From: Sedimenticola sp.
GTDB taxonomy: Bacteria; Pseudomonadota; Gammaproteobacteria; Chromatiales; Chromatiaceae
Direction of reading: 5' to 3'
NCBI GenBank assembly: GCA_026984735.1
Contig: JALSRN010000043.1
Coordinates: 1-58,150, forward strand
Length of the DNA: 58,150 bases
The translations under genes and the position numbers were made by a program. How positions within the stretch are numbered: position 1 is the stretch's first letter; the number at the start of each line of letters is the position of its first letter. The notes beneath the pieces were generated by a model that searched no databases, was not told the DNA's origin, and saw only the letters and a list, made by a program, of their open reading frames with translations. This document shows, one piece after another, positions 44,002 to 58,150 of the stretch.

Positions 44002-44015
44002 TTGACAATCGTCAA
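44002..44015. promoter_or_regulatory. FNR/Dnr-like site upstream of tgt
   Basis: A perfect TTGAC-AATC-GTCAA dyad in the AT-rich queA-tgt gap. It overlaps a possible -35 (TTGACA 44002-44007) whose -10 could be TTGAAT (44024-44029). A second TTGACA (44032) and a perfect dyad GGTTA-TT-TAACC (44040-44051) follow before tgt. Confidence 0.55.
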
Positions 44016-44035
44016 AGAATTCATTGAATTATTGA

Positions 44036-45429
<1,394 letters not shown>

Positions 45430-45524
45430 GGTTTTCGGGGCGCGCCAATGCAAGCTGGATCGTCCAACGGCACCCGGGGCAGAGCGGGGGCGATACCGCT
45501 CCGTCCAAGTTGCCTCGAAGGTGT

Positions 45525-45556
45525 CCGCCAATTGTTACGCAGCATGGAATTGGCGG
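45525..45556. promoter_or_regulatory. Nine-base inverted repeat upstream of the second RND operon
   Basis: CCGCCAATT and AATTGGCGG with a 14-base spacer, ending 46 nt before the adaptor start codon. It is perfect over 9 bp and could be an operator or an RNA hairpin. No U tract. Confidence 0.45.
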
Positions 45557-45602
45557 TAGCACGGAAGGACTTCCTCCGCCGAAAACCTTTGGAGCCGTCG
45601 TG

Positions 45603-46685
45603 ATGAAACGGATGGTGTCGATGCTGGTGATGGGGCTGTGGGTAGCCGCCGTCCCGGCCGCTCCTCCCGCTTCGGCGCCTGCCACGGCGGGAAGCTGGCG
45701 GCCGGCGGAAGAGGCCTTCGGCCGCGTCAGCGCGCCCTGGCAGGCCGTTCTTCGCCTGCCGTTCGCGGCCCGCATCACCGCGCTGAAGGTGGAGCCGGGC
45801 ATGAGGGTGAAAGCAGGGGAGGAGTTGGCGCGCTTCGATGCCCCCCTGCTCAGGCGCTATCTGGCGGATTGGCAGCAGGCCCGGCATGCCGAAGCGGTGG
45901 CGCGGGAACGCCTGCATCTGCTTCAGAAAGGAGAGAAGAGCCACATCCTGCCCTTGCGCGATCTGGTGCAGGGCGAGCAGGCGCTGGTCGAAGCCCAGGG
46001 AAAGAGCCGGCTCGCCTGGGAGGCTGTGGCGGCGGACCTGGACAATCTGCATTTGAAGGCCGCGGCGGAGCCCCTCGCGCAACGCCTCGACAAGGAGGGG
46101 GCGGCCGCCGTCGCCCGTGCGCTGGGTCGGCTCCAGGCCCCTTTCGCCGGCGTGGTGACCAAGCGCCAGGCGGCGCTGGGAGAGCAGCTTGCCGCGGGCG
46201 AGGCGGTGCTGGAGCTGGAGGCGCTGGATTCGGTCTATGTGGATGTGGAGGTTGCCGCCGCTTCGCTGCCGCGTTGGCGGAAAGGGGAGAGCTGGGGGCG
46301 AGCGGGAGAGGAGCGGATTCCGCTGCGTCCCCTGGATGGGGTGCCGCTCTACGACGCAGCCACCGGGCTCTGGAGGCTGCGCTTTCAAAGTGACAATCCG
46401 GGGCTGGTGCTGCGCGAAGGGGCCTGGATCGAGGTGGAACATCTGGGGGCGGCCCGGGCCGTGGTCTGGGTTCCGGCCTCCGCGGTGGTGGCGCGCAACG
46501 GCAAGAGTTGGTGCATCGTACGCAAGGCGGGTCGTTTCCAACCCGTGGAGGTGCGGGTGGGGCGGGCGCAAGGAGATCGCCTGCCGGTGCTGTCGGGGAT
46601 CGCCGCGGGCACGGAGGTGGTCACCCAAGGCGCTTACGAGTTGCTCTACCGGGATCTGAAAGAACTGATCCGGTTCGTGGACTGA
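45603..46685 (+). CDS. RND efflux membrane fusion protein, second system
   Basis: 360 residues. A signal peptide (MKRMVSMLVMGLWVAA... ASA) precedes biotinyl-lipoyl-like halves (LPFAARITALKVEPGMRVKAGEELARFD and LQAPFAGVVTKRQAALGEQLAAGE) flanking a helical hairpin. The barrel and membrane-proximal domains follow. It is the adaptor for the pump encoded 5 nt downstream. The ATG at 45603 follows a GTG by one codon; either may be used. Confidence 0.9.
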   Translation: MKRMVSMLVMGLWVAAVPAAPPASAPATAGSWRPAEEAFGRVSAPWQAVLRLPFAARITALKVEPGMRVKAGEELARFDAPLLRRYLADWQQARHAEAVARERLHLLQKGEKSHILPLRDLVQGEQALVEAQGKSRLAWEAVAADLDNLHLKAAAEPLAQRLDKEGAAAVARALGRLQAPFAGVVTKRQAALGEQLAAGEAVLELEALDSVYVDVEVAAASLPRWRKGESWGRAGEERIPLRPLDGVPLYDAATGLWRLRFQSDNPGLVLREGAWIEVEHLGAARAVVWVPASAVVARNGKSWCIVRKAGRFQPVEVRVGRAQGDRLPVLSGIAAGTEVVTQGAYELLYRDLKELIRFVD

Positions 46686-46690
46686 AAGCG

Positions 46691-49600
46691 GTGTTCGCAC
46701 GGCTCCTCCAACACCCTCTCGCCGTGGTCTTCGGGGTGTTGCTCCTGGGCGTGGGTGGCCTGGCCTCTTTGCACCAGATGCCGGTGGACCTCTTTCCGCC
46801 CCTGGACTATCCGCTCATCAATGTGGTCACCCACTACCCGGCCGGCACGGCAGAGGACATGGAGCTGTTGGTCACCCGTCCCATCGAGAACGCCATGTTG
46901 GGGCTGACTCACCTGCGCCGGGTGCGCTCCACTTCCGCGCCCGGCTTTTCGCAAGTGACCGTGGAGTTCACTTGGGGGGTGGACGTCCTGCAGGCGCGGC
47001 AACTGGTGAGCAGCCGCCTGGCCGGCCTCGATCTGCCGGCGGGTGCCCGGCCGCAGCTGGAGAACATCGGCACTTCGCTGGCCATGCTCTCCACCTATAC
47101 CCTGAGCGGAGGAGATCCAGTGGCCCTGCGGGCCTGGGCGCAGTACCGCCTGGCGCCACGGCTGGCGGCCTTGCCAGGCGTGGCGCGGGTGCACGTGATG
47201 GGGGGTGGCGAGGCGGCTTGGCGGATCGACCTCGACCCCCTGGCGCTGCAACGCCACCATCTTACCGCCGCGCGCATCGCCGACTCGGTGCGGGCCGCCA
47301 ACGTGCTCTCCACCGGCGGCTATCTGGAGCGGTTTGGACGCGATCTGCTGATCCGCACCGATGGGCGCCTGCGGAAGCTGGACGACCTGAAGGCCGTGGT
47401 CGTGGCCCATGGACCTCAGGGATGGCCCGTACGCCTCGCGGAGGTGGCGCGGGTCTATCGCGGAACCCTGCCGCGCCGATACGTGCTCACCAGCGACCGT
47501 CTGCCCGCGGTGGCACTGACCATCCAGAAGCAGCCGGCGGCCAGCACGCTGGAAGTCTCCCGCGCAGTGGACGCGGCGCTGGGCCGCATCCCGCTGCCCC
47601 CGGGCGCCTCCCTGAAGAAATTCTACGACCAGGCCGAAATCATCGGCCTGGCCTACCGCAACATGCGCGACAACCTCTTTCTCGGCGCCCTGTTGGCCAT
47701 CGTGGCCCTCTTCTGGGTGCTCGGCCGCCACCGCTCCAGCCTGGTGATCGCCGCCGGTTTTCCCCTGGTGGTGCTCTCCACCTTCGCCGCCATGGGCGTA
47801 TTCGATCTGGGACTGAACCTCATGACCCTGGGCGCGCTGACGGTGGCCATCGGGCTCATCGACGACGACGCCATCGTGGTGCTCGAAAACATCGACCGCC
47901 ATCGACTTCTCGGCAAGCCGCCGTTGCGGGCCGCCCTGGACGGCACCCGCGAAGTCATGGCGCCGGACATCGCCGGCACGCTGACGGTACTGGCGGCCTT
48001 CGTGCCCCTGGTGCTGGTGAGCGGCCTGGCGGGACGGTTGTTTCAGCCTTTCGGGCTCACCTTTGGGTTGATCCTGCTCTTTTCCCTGCTGCTCTCTCTG
48101 ATCTTGATTCCGCTGGCGGCCATCCATTGGGCTCCGCGCCGGCCGGAAACCGCCGCCGCGCCCACTTGGGGAGGGCGGTGGATCCAGTGGTTGGGGAAGT
48201 GGAACCTGCGCCTTCTGGACCACCTGTTGCGCCATCGGGCGGCGACTCTCCTGCTCACGCTGTTGCTGTTGCTGGGAAGCCTGGCGCTGCTGGTCTTCAA
48301 TCCGACGCGCATGCTGCCGCTGCTGGACGAAGAGAGCCTGCTGTTGAGTTACGGCCTGGCGCCGGGCAGCTCGCTCGCCGAGAGCGACCGCGTGGGCGAC
48401 GAGCTGGAGCGACGGCTGCTGAAGCTGCCCGGCGTGGCCGCCGTCTTTCGCCGCACCGGTTCCCCGCAGTCCTCTTTCTACATCGAACGGCCGGAGGAGG
48501 GGGAGCTGGTGGTGCGGTTGGAGCGGAACCGCTCCCGCGATCTGCCGGCGGTACGGTCAGCCATCGAGCGGCTGCTGGCGGAAACGCCAGGCGTGGTCGG
48601 CCGGGTCAACGAACCCACCACCGAGAAGCTGGAAGAGTCCTTCTCCGGCCTGCCCGCCCTGTTCGGCATCACCCTCTATGGCACCAATCTGCGGCAGCTT
48701 TACGCCGCGGCGGCGAAAGTGGAGAAGGCGGCGCGTGCGGTTCCAGGGGTGACCAACGTGGTCAACAACACCCGGGTGCCGGTGGATCAGCTGCGGCTTG
48801 CGGTGGACCGATCGGCGTTGGCCCGCTTCGACGTGGACGCCGCCGCCCTGGCCCGGGCGGTGCGCGCCGCCATGCAGGGGGAGTCCATCAGCCGGGTGGT
48901 GGTCGATCAGCAGCCCATCGATCTCTATCTCCGTTATGCCCGGCCTCGGCGGGCCAGCCTCGACGACCTGCGCCAGGTGAGGATCCCTAACCGCCAGGGA
49001 CGCCTGATTCCCCTCGAGGAGCTGGTGAAGATCGAGCCCCGCTCCAGCTACCCGCTCATCGAACACCAACGGGGCATCCGCACCCTCACCCTCACCGCCG
49101 AGATCGAAGGCAATCCGCTCACCGTGATCCGGCGCCTGGACCAGGCCCTCTCCCGACTGGACCTGCCGGCTCAGATTCAATGGGGCTATACGGGCGAATA
49201 CGGCCAGTTGCTGCGCACCGGCGGGCAACTGCTGTGGGTGTTGTTGGCTTCGGCGCTGCTGGTCTACGGCATCATCGCCATCCAGCTCAGCAGCCTGCTC
49301 GATCCGGCGGTGGTCCTGGGCAAGCTGCCGCTCGATTTCATGGGCGCGGCCCTGGCGCTCTTCTTCACCCGGCAGCAGTTGGACCTGACCGTGGCCATCG
49401 GTTTCATCACCCTCGTCGGCGTGGCCACCAACAACGGCATCATGCTGCTGACCTTCACCCGCGCCTTTCGTGACCAGGGGCTCGATGCCGTGGCCGCCGT
49501 GCGCGAAGCGGTGCGGCTGCGCACGCGGCCGATGCTGCTCTCCCATCTCACCACCCTGCTGGCCTTGATCCCGGCGGCGCTGGGCATCGGCCGGGGGCCA

Positions 49601-49738
49601 CAACTGCTGCAGCCGCTGGGGATCATGCTGTTCGGCGGTCTCACCGCCGGCACCCTGCTCACGCTCAACCTGCTGCCGGTGCTCTACGTGGCCACCGAGC
49701 GCTGGCGGCGTCCATCACAACGAGGTAACCGTCGATGA
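46691..49738 (+). CDS. RND efflux pump, second system
   Basis: 1015 residues from GTG at 46691 ([13 protein letters not shown]); a CTG at 46682 is the alternative. Twelve helices, two periplasmic loops and the Asp pair in [17 protein letters not shown] of helix 4 show a proton-driven HAE-type pump. Length is normal for the family, with no tail. Substrate not predictable. The outer-membrane channel is not in the window. Its stop overlaps the cytochrome gene start by 4 nt. Confidence 0.91.
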   Translation: MFARLLQHPLAVVFGVLLLGVGGLASLHQMPVDLFPPLDYPLINVVTHYPAGTAEDMELLVTRPIENAMLGLTHLRRVRSTSAPGFSQVTVEFTWGVDVLQARQLVSSRLAGLDLPAGARPQLENIGTSLAMLSTYTLSGGDPVALRAWAQYRLAPRLAALPGVARVHVMGGGEAAWRIDLDPLALQRHHLTAARIADSVRAANVLSTGGYLERFGRDLLIRTDGRLRKLDDLKAVVVAHGPQGWPVRLAEVARVYRGTLPRRYVLTSDRLPAVALTIQKQPAASTLEVSRAVDAALGRIPLPPGASLKKFYDQAEIIGLAYRNMRDNLFLGALLAIVALFWVLGRHRSSLVIAAGFPLVVLSTFAAMGVFDLGLNLMTLGALTVAIGLIDDDAIVVLENIDRHRLLGKPPLRAALDGTREVMAPDIAGTLTVLAAFVPLVLVSGLAGRLFQPFGLTFGLILLFSLLLSLILIPLAAIHWAPRRPETAAAPTWGGRWIQWLGKWNLRLLDHLLRHRAATLLLTLLLLLGSLALLVFNPTRMLPLLDEESLLLSYGLAPGSSLAESDRVGDELERRLLKLPGVAAVFRRTGSPQSSFYIERPEEGELVVRLERNRSRDLPAVRSAIERLLAETPGVVGRVNEPTTEKLEESFSGLPALFGITLYGTNLRQLYAAAAKVEKAARAVPGVTNVVNNTRVPVDQLRLAVDRSALARFDVDAAALARAVRAAMQGESISRVVVDQQPIDLYLRYARPRRASLDDLRQVRIPNRQGRLIPLEELVKIEPRSSYPLIEHQRGIRTLTLTAEIEGNPLTVIRRLDQALSRLDLPAQIQWGYTGEYGQLLRTGGQLLWVLLASALLVYGIIAIQLSSLLDPAVVLGKLPLDFMGAALALFFTRQQLDLTVAIGFITLVGVATNNGIMLLTFTRAFRDQGLDAVAAVREAVRLRTRPMLLSHLTTLLALIPAALGIGRGPQLLQPLGIMLFGGLTAGTLLTLNLLPVLYVATERWRRPSQRGNRR

Positions 49739-50166
49739 AGATCTCTTTCGCTTTTCTTGCGATTCTGTTCCTGCTCGGTGTTTCCGCCCAGGCCGGGGAC
49801 GGGCGACGCCTGGCGCGGCTGCCGGAACGAATGAAGGAGCACATGATGCACAACATGCGCGACCATCTGTCGGCGCTGCAGACCATCACCCGCCAGTTGG
49901 CGGACGGTGAATACGACGCCGCCGCGGACACGGCCGAACAGCGCCTGGGCATGAGTTCCATGTCGCGCCACGGCGCTGCCCACATGGCGCCCTACATGCC
50001 CAAGGGGATGCGGGCCGCCGGCACCGCCATGCACCGGGCCGCGAGCCGTTTCGCCGTCGCCGCCCGCAACGCCGAGGTGGAGGGCGGGCTGTCGCGGGCC
50101 TTCGGCGCGCTCTCCGAAGTGATGGCCGCCTGCGTGGCGTGCCATTCGGCGTACCGCGTCCACTGA
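49735..50166 (+). CDS. Cytochrome c'-like class II cytochrome
   Basis: 143 residues. A signal peptide ([15 protein letters not shown]... AQA) is followed by a helical bundle rich in Met and His with the heme site CVACH at the C-terminus (C133, C136, H137), the layout of cytochrome c'/c556. Cytochromes c' bind NO, while c556 types transfer electrons; sequence alone cannot separate them here. Translational coupling to an RND pump gene is unusual. The next gene is convergent. Confidence 0.85.
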   Translation: MKISFAFLAILFLLGVSAQAGDGRRLARLPERMKEHMMHNMRDHLSALQTITRQLADGEYDAAADTAEQRLGMSSMSRHGAAHMAPYMPKGMRAAGTAMHRAASRFAVAARNAEVEGGLSRAFGALSEVMAACVACHSAYRVH

Positions 50167-50171
50167 CCGGA

Positions 50172-51533
50172 TCAGTCGCCGTCGTCGGGCTGGATCTCTT
50201 CCACCACAGAGAGCAGCGTCCCCTTGGCCAGGCGGGTGTGGATGGGCGTGCCGGGCTTCACCTGATCGGCCCGGGTGAGGATCTCGCCGCTGCGGGCATC
50301 GCTGGTGATGGAGTAGCCACGCGCCAGGGTCTGCAGCGGGCTCACGCCGTTCAGCGTGCGTGAGAGCAGGGCGAGACGCTCCCGTTCCCGGGCGAGCCGG
50401 TTGCCGATGGCGTCGCGCAGCCGCCGACGGCCGCTCTCCAGATCGCGAGTAAGCAACGCCATCTTGGCCGTCGGCCCGTGGGCGCGCAGCCGTTCCTGCG
50501 CCAGTTGCAGCCGCTGGCGCCGCCTCTGCAGCAGTTGGCGGATCTCCCGCTCCAGCCGCTGGGAGAGCTCGTCCACTTTTTGTTGCTGCTGCTCCATGCG
50601 GCGTCGAGGGTGCAGCAGATGCAGCTTGTGGGCGGTGTGCTCCAGGCGCGAGCGCTCCTTTTGCAGCTGCTGTCCGATGGCGCGCGCCAACCGCCGGGCC
50701 TGGCGGCCAAGTCGATCGCGGACTTCGTCGCGATCGGGAGTGGCCAGCTCGGCGGCGGCGGAGGGGGTGGGCGCGCGCCGGTCGGCCACGAAGTCGGCGA
50801 TGGTGAAATCGGTTTCGTGGCCGATGGCGCTGATGAGAGGGGTTTCGAGCTGGGCGATGGTCCGCGCCAGCCGCTCGTCGTTGAAGGCGGACAGGTCCTC
50901 CAGCGAGCCGCCGCCGCGGGCCAGGATGATGAGGTCGCATTCGCCGCGGGCGTCGGCCAGACGGAGCGCTTCGACGATCTCGCGGGGCGCTTCCTCGCCC
51001 TGCACCCGGGTGGGGTAGAGGATCACCGGCAGCCCGGGCCAGCGCCTTCTCATCACCTGGAGAATGTCGCGGATGGCGGCGCCGGTGGGCGAGGTCACCA
51101 CCCCCACGCAGCGGGGGAAGGGAGGGATCGGCTTTTTGCGCCCGCTGTCGAACAACCCTTCCTTCTCCAGCTTCGCCTTCAGCTCCTGGAAGGCGCGCAG
51201 CAACTCGCCTTCGCCGGCCGGCTCCATCTGCTCGACGATGAGCTGAAAGTCGCCCCGCGCTTCGTAGAGGCTCACCCGCGCCCACACCACCACCCTGTCC
51301 CCCTCGCGTGGCTGAAAGCGCAGCAGTCGACGCCGGTTGCGGAACAGGGCACAGCGCACCTGGGCGTGGGCGTCCTTCAGGCTGAAATAGCTGTGGCCGG
51401 AACGGGGTTGGGCGAGGTTGGAGATTTCGCCCTCCACCCAGACCAGGGGGAAGCTCCCTTCGAGCACCGCGCGAATTTCCGCGTTGAGCCGGGATACGCT
51501 GTAGACATCGCGGGAGGGAGGGGTGGACTGCAT
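50172..51533 (-). CDS. xseA: Exodeoxyribonuclease VII large subunit
   Basis: 453 residues. An N-terminal OB fold ([30 protein letters not shown]) precedes the catalytic domain with [20 protein letters not shown] and [24 protein letters not shown], then a coiled-coil region and C-terminal TLARGYSI. It degrades single-stranded DNA with XseB, which is not in the window. It is divergent from guaB. Confidence 0.95.
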   Translation of the reverse strand: MQSTPPSRDVYSVSRLNAEIRAVLEGSFPLVWVEGEISNLAQPRSGHSYFSLKDAHAQVRCALFRNRRRLLRFQPREGDRVVVWARVSLYEARGDFQLIVEQMEPAGEGELLRAFQELKAKLEKEGLFDSGRKKPIPPFPRCVGVVTSPTGAAIRDILQVMRRRWPGLPVILYPTRVQGEEAPREIVEALRLADARGECDLIILARGGGSLEDLSAFNDERLARTIAQLETPLISAIGHETDFTIADFVADRRAPTPSAAAELATPDRDEVRDRLGRQARRLARAIGQQLQKERSRLEHTAHKLHLLHPRRRMEQQQQKVDELSQRLEREIRQLLQRRRQRLQLAQERLRAHGPTAKMALLTRDLESGRRRLRDAIGNRLARERERLALLSRTLNGVSPLQTLARGYSITSDARSGEILTRADQVKPGTPIHTRLAKGTLLSVVEEIQPDDGD

Positions 51534-51566
51534 GGCCGGAGTTTAGCGCGAGCGGCGCAAATTTCA

Positions 51567-53083
<1,517 letters not shown>

Positions 53084-53090
53084 ACGGCTC

Positions 53091-54665
53091 ATGACCAACA
53101 TCCACGACCATCGCATACTCATCGTCGATTTCGGCTCCCAGTACACTCAGCTCATCGCCCGCCGAGTGCGCGAGGCCGGGGTCTACTGCGAGATCTGGCC
53201 ATGGGACAACTGCGAGAGCGCCATCCGCGAGCAGCGGCCGAGGGGCATCATCCTTTCCGGAGGGCCCGAGACAGTCACCGGCGACAATCCGCCTCGGGCG
53301 CCGCGGCTCGTCTTCGAACTGGGCGTGCCGGTGCTGGGCATCTGTTACGGCATGCAGACCATGGCGGCCCAGCTTGGCGGCGAGGTGGCCGGCGCCGAAA
53401 AGCACGAATACGGCTATGCCCAGGTGCGCGCCCGGGGCCATTCGAAGCTGCTGCGCGACATCGAGGATCATGTCAGCCCCGAGGGCTACGGCCTGCTCGA
53501 CGTCTGGATGAGCCACGGCGACCGGGTGGAGAAGCTGCCGCCGGGCTTTTCGGTCATCGCCGAGACCGACAACGCGCCGTTGGCCGGCATCGCCGACGAG
53601 CGTCGTGGATTCTACGGCCTGCAGTTCCATCCCGAGGTGACCCACACTCCCCAGGGAAAGCGGATCATCGAGCGCTTCGTGCACGAGATCTGCGGCTGCG
53701 AGGCGCTGTGGACGCCGGAGAACATCATCGACGAGACGGTGGCCGCCATCCGCGCCCAGGTGGGCGGCGGCAAGGTGCTGCTGGGGCTCTCCGGCGGGGT
53801 GGACTCCTCGGTGGTGGCGGCTCTGCTGCACAAGGCCATCGGCGACCGCCTCACCTGCATCTTCGTGGACAACGGCCTGTTGCGCCACCAGGAGGGCGAC
53901 CAGGTGATGGCCACCTTCGCCCGCCACATGGGGGTGAAGGTGATCCGGGTGGACGCCGAGCCGCGCTTCCTGGCGGCCTTGAAAGGGGTGACCGATCCCG
54001 AGGCCAAGCGCAAGATCATCGGCAATCTCTTCATCGAGATCTTCGAGGAGGAGGCCCGCAAGATCGAAGAGGTGGACTTTCTCGCCCAGGGCACCATCTA
54101 TCCCGATGTCATCGAATCGGCGGGCGCCGCCTCGGGCAAGGCCCACGTGATCAAGTCCCACCACAACGTGGGCGGGCTGCCCGAGCAGATGAAGCTGAAA
54201 CTGGTGGAGCCGCTGCGCGAGCTGTTCAAGGACGAGGTGCGCAAGATCGGCATCGAGCTGGGCCTGCCGGCGGAGATGGTCTATCGGCACCCCTTCCCTG
54301 GGCCGGGGTTGGGCGTGCGCATCCTCGGCGAGGTGAAGAAAGAGTACGCCGACATCCTGCGGCTGGCCGACCACATCTTCATCGAGGAGCTGCGCGAGGC
54401 GGGCCTTTACGACGAGGTGAGCCAGGCCTTCGCCGTCTTCCTGCCGGTGAAGTCGGTGGGAGTCACCGGCGACGCCCGCCGCTATGAGTACGTCATCAGC
54501 CTGCGCGCGGTGAAGACGGTGGATTTCATGACCGCCCGCATCGGCCACCTGCCGTGGGAGTTCCTCGAGAAGGTCTCCAGCCGCATCATCAACGAGGTCA
54601 AAGGAGTCTCCCGGGTGGCCTACGACATCTCCAGCAAACCGCCGGCGACCATCGAGTGGGAATAG
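53091..54665 (+). CDS. guaA: GMP synthase (glutamine-hydrolysing) GuaA
   Basis: 524 residues. The class I amidotransferase domain has the nucleophile in LGICYGMQ and the His-Glu pair in QFHPEV. The ATP pyrophosphatase domain has LSGGVDSSV, and the C-terminal dimerisation domain ends in KPPATIEWE. It converts XMP to GMP. It is in one operon with guaB. Confidence 0.97.
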   Translation: MTNIHDHRILIVDFGSQYTQLIARRVREAGVYCEIWPWDNCESAIREQRPRGIILSGGPETVTGDNPPRAPRLVFELGVPVLGICYGMQTMAAQLGGEVAGAEKHEYGYAQVRARGHSKLLRDIEDHVSPEGYGLLDVWMSHGDRVEKLPPGFSVIAETDNAPLAGIADERRGFYGLQFHPEVTHTPQGKRIIERFVHEICGCEALWTPENIIDETVAAIRAQVGGGKVLLGLSGGVDSSVVAALLHKAIGDRLTCIFVDNGLLRHQEGDQVMATFARHMGVKVIRVDAEPRFLAALKGVTDPEAKRKIIGNLFIEIFEEEARKIEEVDFLAQGTIYPDVIESAGAASGKAHVIKSHHNVGGLPEQMKLKLVEPLRELFKDEVRKIGIELGLPAEMVYRHPFPGPGLGVRILGEVKKEYADILRLADHIFIEELREAGLYDEVSQAFAVFLPVKSVGVTGDARRYEYVISLRAVKTVDFMTARIGHLPWEFLEKVSSRIINEVKGVSRVAYDISSKPPATIEWE

Positions 54666-54843
54666 GGCGGCTCCTCGGCGGGGGTAGGCTTGCCGAGCCG
54701 TTCTGCAAACGAAGGTTGAGTCCGGTTATTGCGCCAGCCCCGAAGGGGTGAGGCGCGGGGAAGCACTGAGCAACATCTCTCCGGGAAAATTCCGGGTTCC
54801 GGTGCAATCTCCGGGCTCGAAACGGAAGACGCTTGCAAGCATG
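54666..54843. other. Non-coding gap after guaA with several stems
   Basis: 178 bases with no gene. A bipartite hairpin (GCGCC-AG-CCCC-GAA-GGGG-TGA-GGCGC, 54731-54756), a CCGG-GAAAATT-CCGG stem and an ATTGC/GCAAT pair that could close them are visible. No known RNA family is recognised. A GGCTC..GCCGAGCC element near 54669-54698 might end the guaA message. Confidence 0.4.
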
Positions 54844-54867
54844 AAAAAAGCCGCCGGATGGCGGCTT
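54844..54867 (-). terminator. Terminator of tRNA-Val
   Basis: Minus strand: AAGCCGCC-ATCC-GGCGGCTT continuing into a run of six T (including the stem end). It is 8 nt past the mature tRNA end. Confidence 0.85.
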
Positions 54868-54874
54868 GTCGGGT

Positions 54875-56821
<1,947 letters not shown>

Positions 56822-57079
56822 AGCCGGCCGTCCAAGCATCGTTTTGTGGTTGTCGTTCGATGGCGGCATGCTATTAACCCAGTATCGATCCATGTCGCCC
56901 TCGGCCGCCAAGAGCGCGCTCGTGGTGGCCGAGCCGGCTGAAATGCAAAAAGGTCGGGGCATCAGACAGAAGCCGGCACTTTGTTGCGCTTCTTGCCAAT
57001 GGAATCGCCATTGCCCTCGAAGCGCGCCGCGTTCCGACTTCTGTCCAACGCCCTGAGGATGGCATGGATTGGTGCGGGG

Positions 57080-58150
57080 TTAATAGCACGGCTGCAGACC
57101 CTTTTTCAGTTGCACGGGCGGGGCCGTGGCGGGGTCGTCCGGCCAGTGGTGCTTGGGATAGCGGCCGCGCATCTCCTTTTGCACCTCTTTCCAACCGTGC
57201 CGCCAAAAATGGTGGAGGTCTTGGGTCTGCTGCAGCGGACGTCCGGCGGGCGAGAGGAGAACGAGCATCAACGGCAGCCGGCCCCGCAATACCGTGGGTG
57301 TCTGCGTGGTTCCGTAGAGCCGCTGCACCGGCACCGCCAGGCGGGGTGGAGCCTGAAGATAGTCGATGGGAGCCTCGCCGCCGTCGGCGAACCGCCAACG
57401 CGGCGGCAGCAGGGCGTCGAGTCGTTCGCGTCGCTCCCAGCCGAGCAGGTTGTGGAACAGCGCCGGCCATGGCAATCGCCGCACCTGTTCCAGGCTGTGG
57501 AGCCCCTCCAGCCAAGGGGCCAGCCACTGGTCCAGGGTCTCGAGCAGACGCGCCTCGTCCACTTGGGGCCACCGCTCTTCCGGAAGATGGTGCCGCGCCA
57601 GCCGGATCCGCGCCCGCAGCTGTTCGATCTCTTTCGACCAGCGCAGAGACTCCAGCCCCCCTTCGCGGATGGCGTTTAGCAGCAGGGGGGTTACATCCGC
57701 TCCCGCCGGTCGGGGCAGTTCGCGGGAGTCGAGCTCCAGAGCGTCCAGCAGGCGAAGGGCGCGCGCCTTCACCCGCTCCTTGGCCCCGTCCCATTCGAGG
57801 ATCTCTCTTTCTCGGATGCGTTCTCCATGGCTCTTCTCCAGCTCCTCCAGGGATAGCTCCATGGCCAGCCAGATGCGCCCATCGCGGCGGCCGGCGTCGA
57901 GAGCGGCCACCGCCAGCAGATCGGAGGTGGCGAGAGGGTCCTCCTCGGGAAGTCGCGCGCCCCGGCCCGAGGCGAGGAGAAAACGTCCCCGCCCCCCGCG
58001 GTTCAGAGCGATACGGTCGGGCCACGCCAGGGAGAGGAGGGCGGCGGGGGAGAGCTCTTCCCGGCCCTGACAGCCTTCCAGGCGTCGGCGGAGCTGTCGG
58101 GAGAGGGCGAGAATGCGGCGCAACGCGGCGGGGTCGAACTCTGCGCCAGG
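57080..58150 (-). CDS. hrpB: ATP-dependent helicase HrpB, C-terminal part (cut by window end)
   Basis: About 357 residues; the frame is open to the edge of the window, so the 5' part with the helicase motifs lies beyond. The sequence (LEWDGAKERVKARALRLLDALEL, WRFADGGEAPIDYLQAPPRL, and VQRLYGTTQTP) is the HrpB C-terminal domain, ending in HHWPDDPATAPP. The molecular role of this DEAH-box protein in bacteria is poorly known. Confidence 0.9.
   Translation of the reverse strand, partial: PGAEFDPAALRRILALSRQLRRRLEGCQGREELSPAALLSLAWPDRIALNRGGRGRFLLASGRGARLPEEDPLATSDLLAVAALDAGRRDGRIWLAMELSLEELEKSHGERIREREILEWDGAKERVKARALRLLDALELDSRELPRPAGADVTPLLLNAIREGGLESLRWSKEIEQLRARIRLARHHLPEERWPQVDEARLLETLDQWLAPWLEGLHSLEQVRRLPWPALFHNLLGWERRERLDALLPPRWRFADGGEAPIDYLQAPPRLAVPVQRLYGTTQTPTVLRGRLPLMLVLLSPAGRPLQQTQDLHHFWRHGWKEVQKEMRGRYPKHHWPDDPATAPPVQLKKGLQPCY

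Noticed and set aside
54731..54760. Glycine or TPP riboswitch
   Set aside because: CCGAAGGGG is a partial glycine-aptamer match only and the other conserved blocks are missing; no downstream gene on that strand would use it.
57080..58123. A complete gene starting at 58123
   Set aside because: The frame stays open to the window edge with HrpB-like residues (DPAALRRIL), so this is an internal codon of a truncated gene, not a start.

Overview
The window is chromosomal DNA from a G+C-rich gammaproteobacterium capable of nitrous oxide respiration. The evidence for the class is the EF-P lysylation trio (epmB, efp, epmA), the guaB-guaA-tRNA-tadA-mltF block, a FimX-like c-di-GMP protein next to a PilZ-like protein, and psd and queA-tgt nearby. 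A free-living, possibly sulfur-oxidising denitrifier would fit, but the genus cannot be read from the sequence. I see no insertion sequences, phage genes, CRISPR arrays or rRNA genes.

Region 1 (1-18315) is the most striking part. A Sec-type (clade II-like) nitrous oxide reductase gene, nosZ, is followed by three c-type cytochrome genes, then nosB, nosD, nosG, nosH, nosF, nosL, nosY, a small putative copper-handling gene, and, with no break, the menaquinone genes menF and menD. menB and menA follow after a short gap with its own -10 box. On the other side of nosZ, menC and a MenI-like thioesterase gene are transcribed divergently from a 173-bp region holding a perfect TTGAC-N4-GTCAA dyad (FNR/Dnr type). 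Two further FNR-like dyads lie before the third cytochrome gene and before nosB. The layout reads as a self-contained module that makes menaquinone and passes its electrons through NosG/NosH and cytochromes c to NosZ. menE and menH are not in the window.

Region 2 (18353-34090) holds sppA, a membrane-anchored unknown, and a leftward set (dynamin-like GTPase, ROK sugar kinase, nadA, SirB-like protein, DUF6524-like membrane protein, DUF1508 protein). A rightward set follows: an SCP2-like lipid-binding protein, a membrane fusion protein, an RND pump with a 270-residue tail ending in a Lys/Ala-rich histone-like stretch, an orphan ParA-like ATPase, a Met-rich membrane-anchored coiled-coil protein and a cytosolic 5'-nucleotidase.

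Region 3 (34132-42519) has a degenerate REC-PAS-GGDEF-EAL (FimX-like) protein with a PilZ-like partner, the EF-P modification trio, psd, a SCO-like protein lacking the usual copper-binding cysteine pair, and tRNA-Leu(CAA).

Region 4 (42875-50166) holds queA and tgt. In place of the usual yajC-secDF, a 69-residue membrane protein, a second RND efflux pair and a cytochrome c'-like protein follow. An FNR-like dyad lies upstream of tgt, and a terminator hairpin reading on the minus strand lies inside the 3' end of queA.

Region 5 (50172-58150) is housekeeping: xseA, guaB, guaA, tRNA-Val(CAC), tadA, mltF and the 3' part of hrpB, which runs off the window edge.
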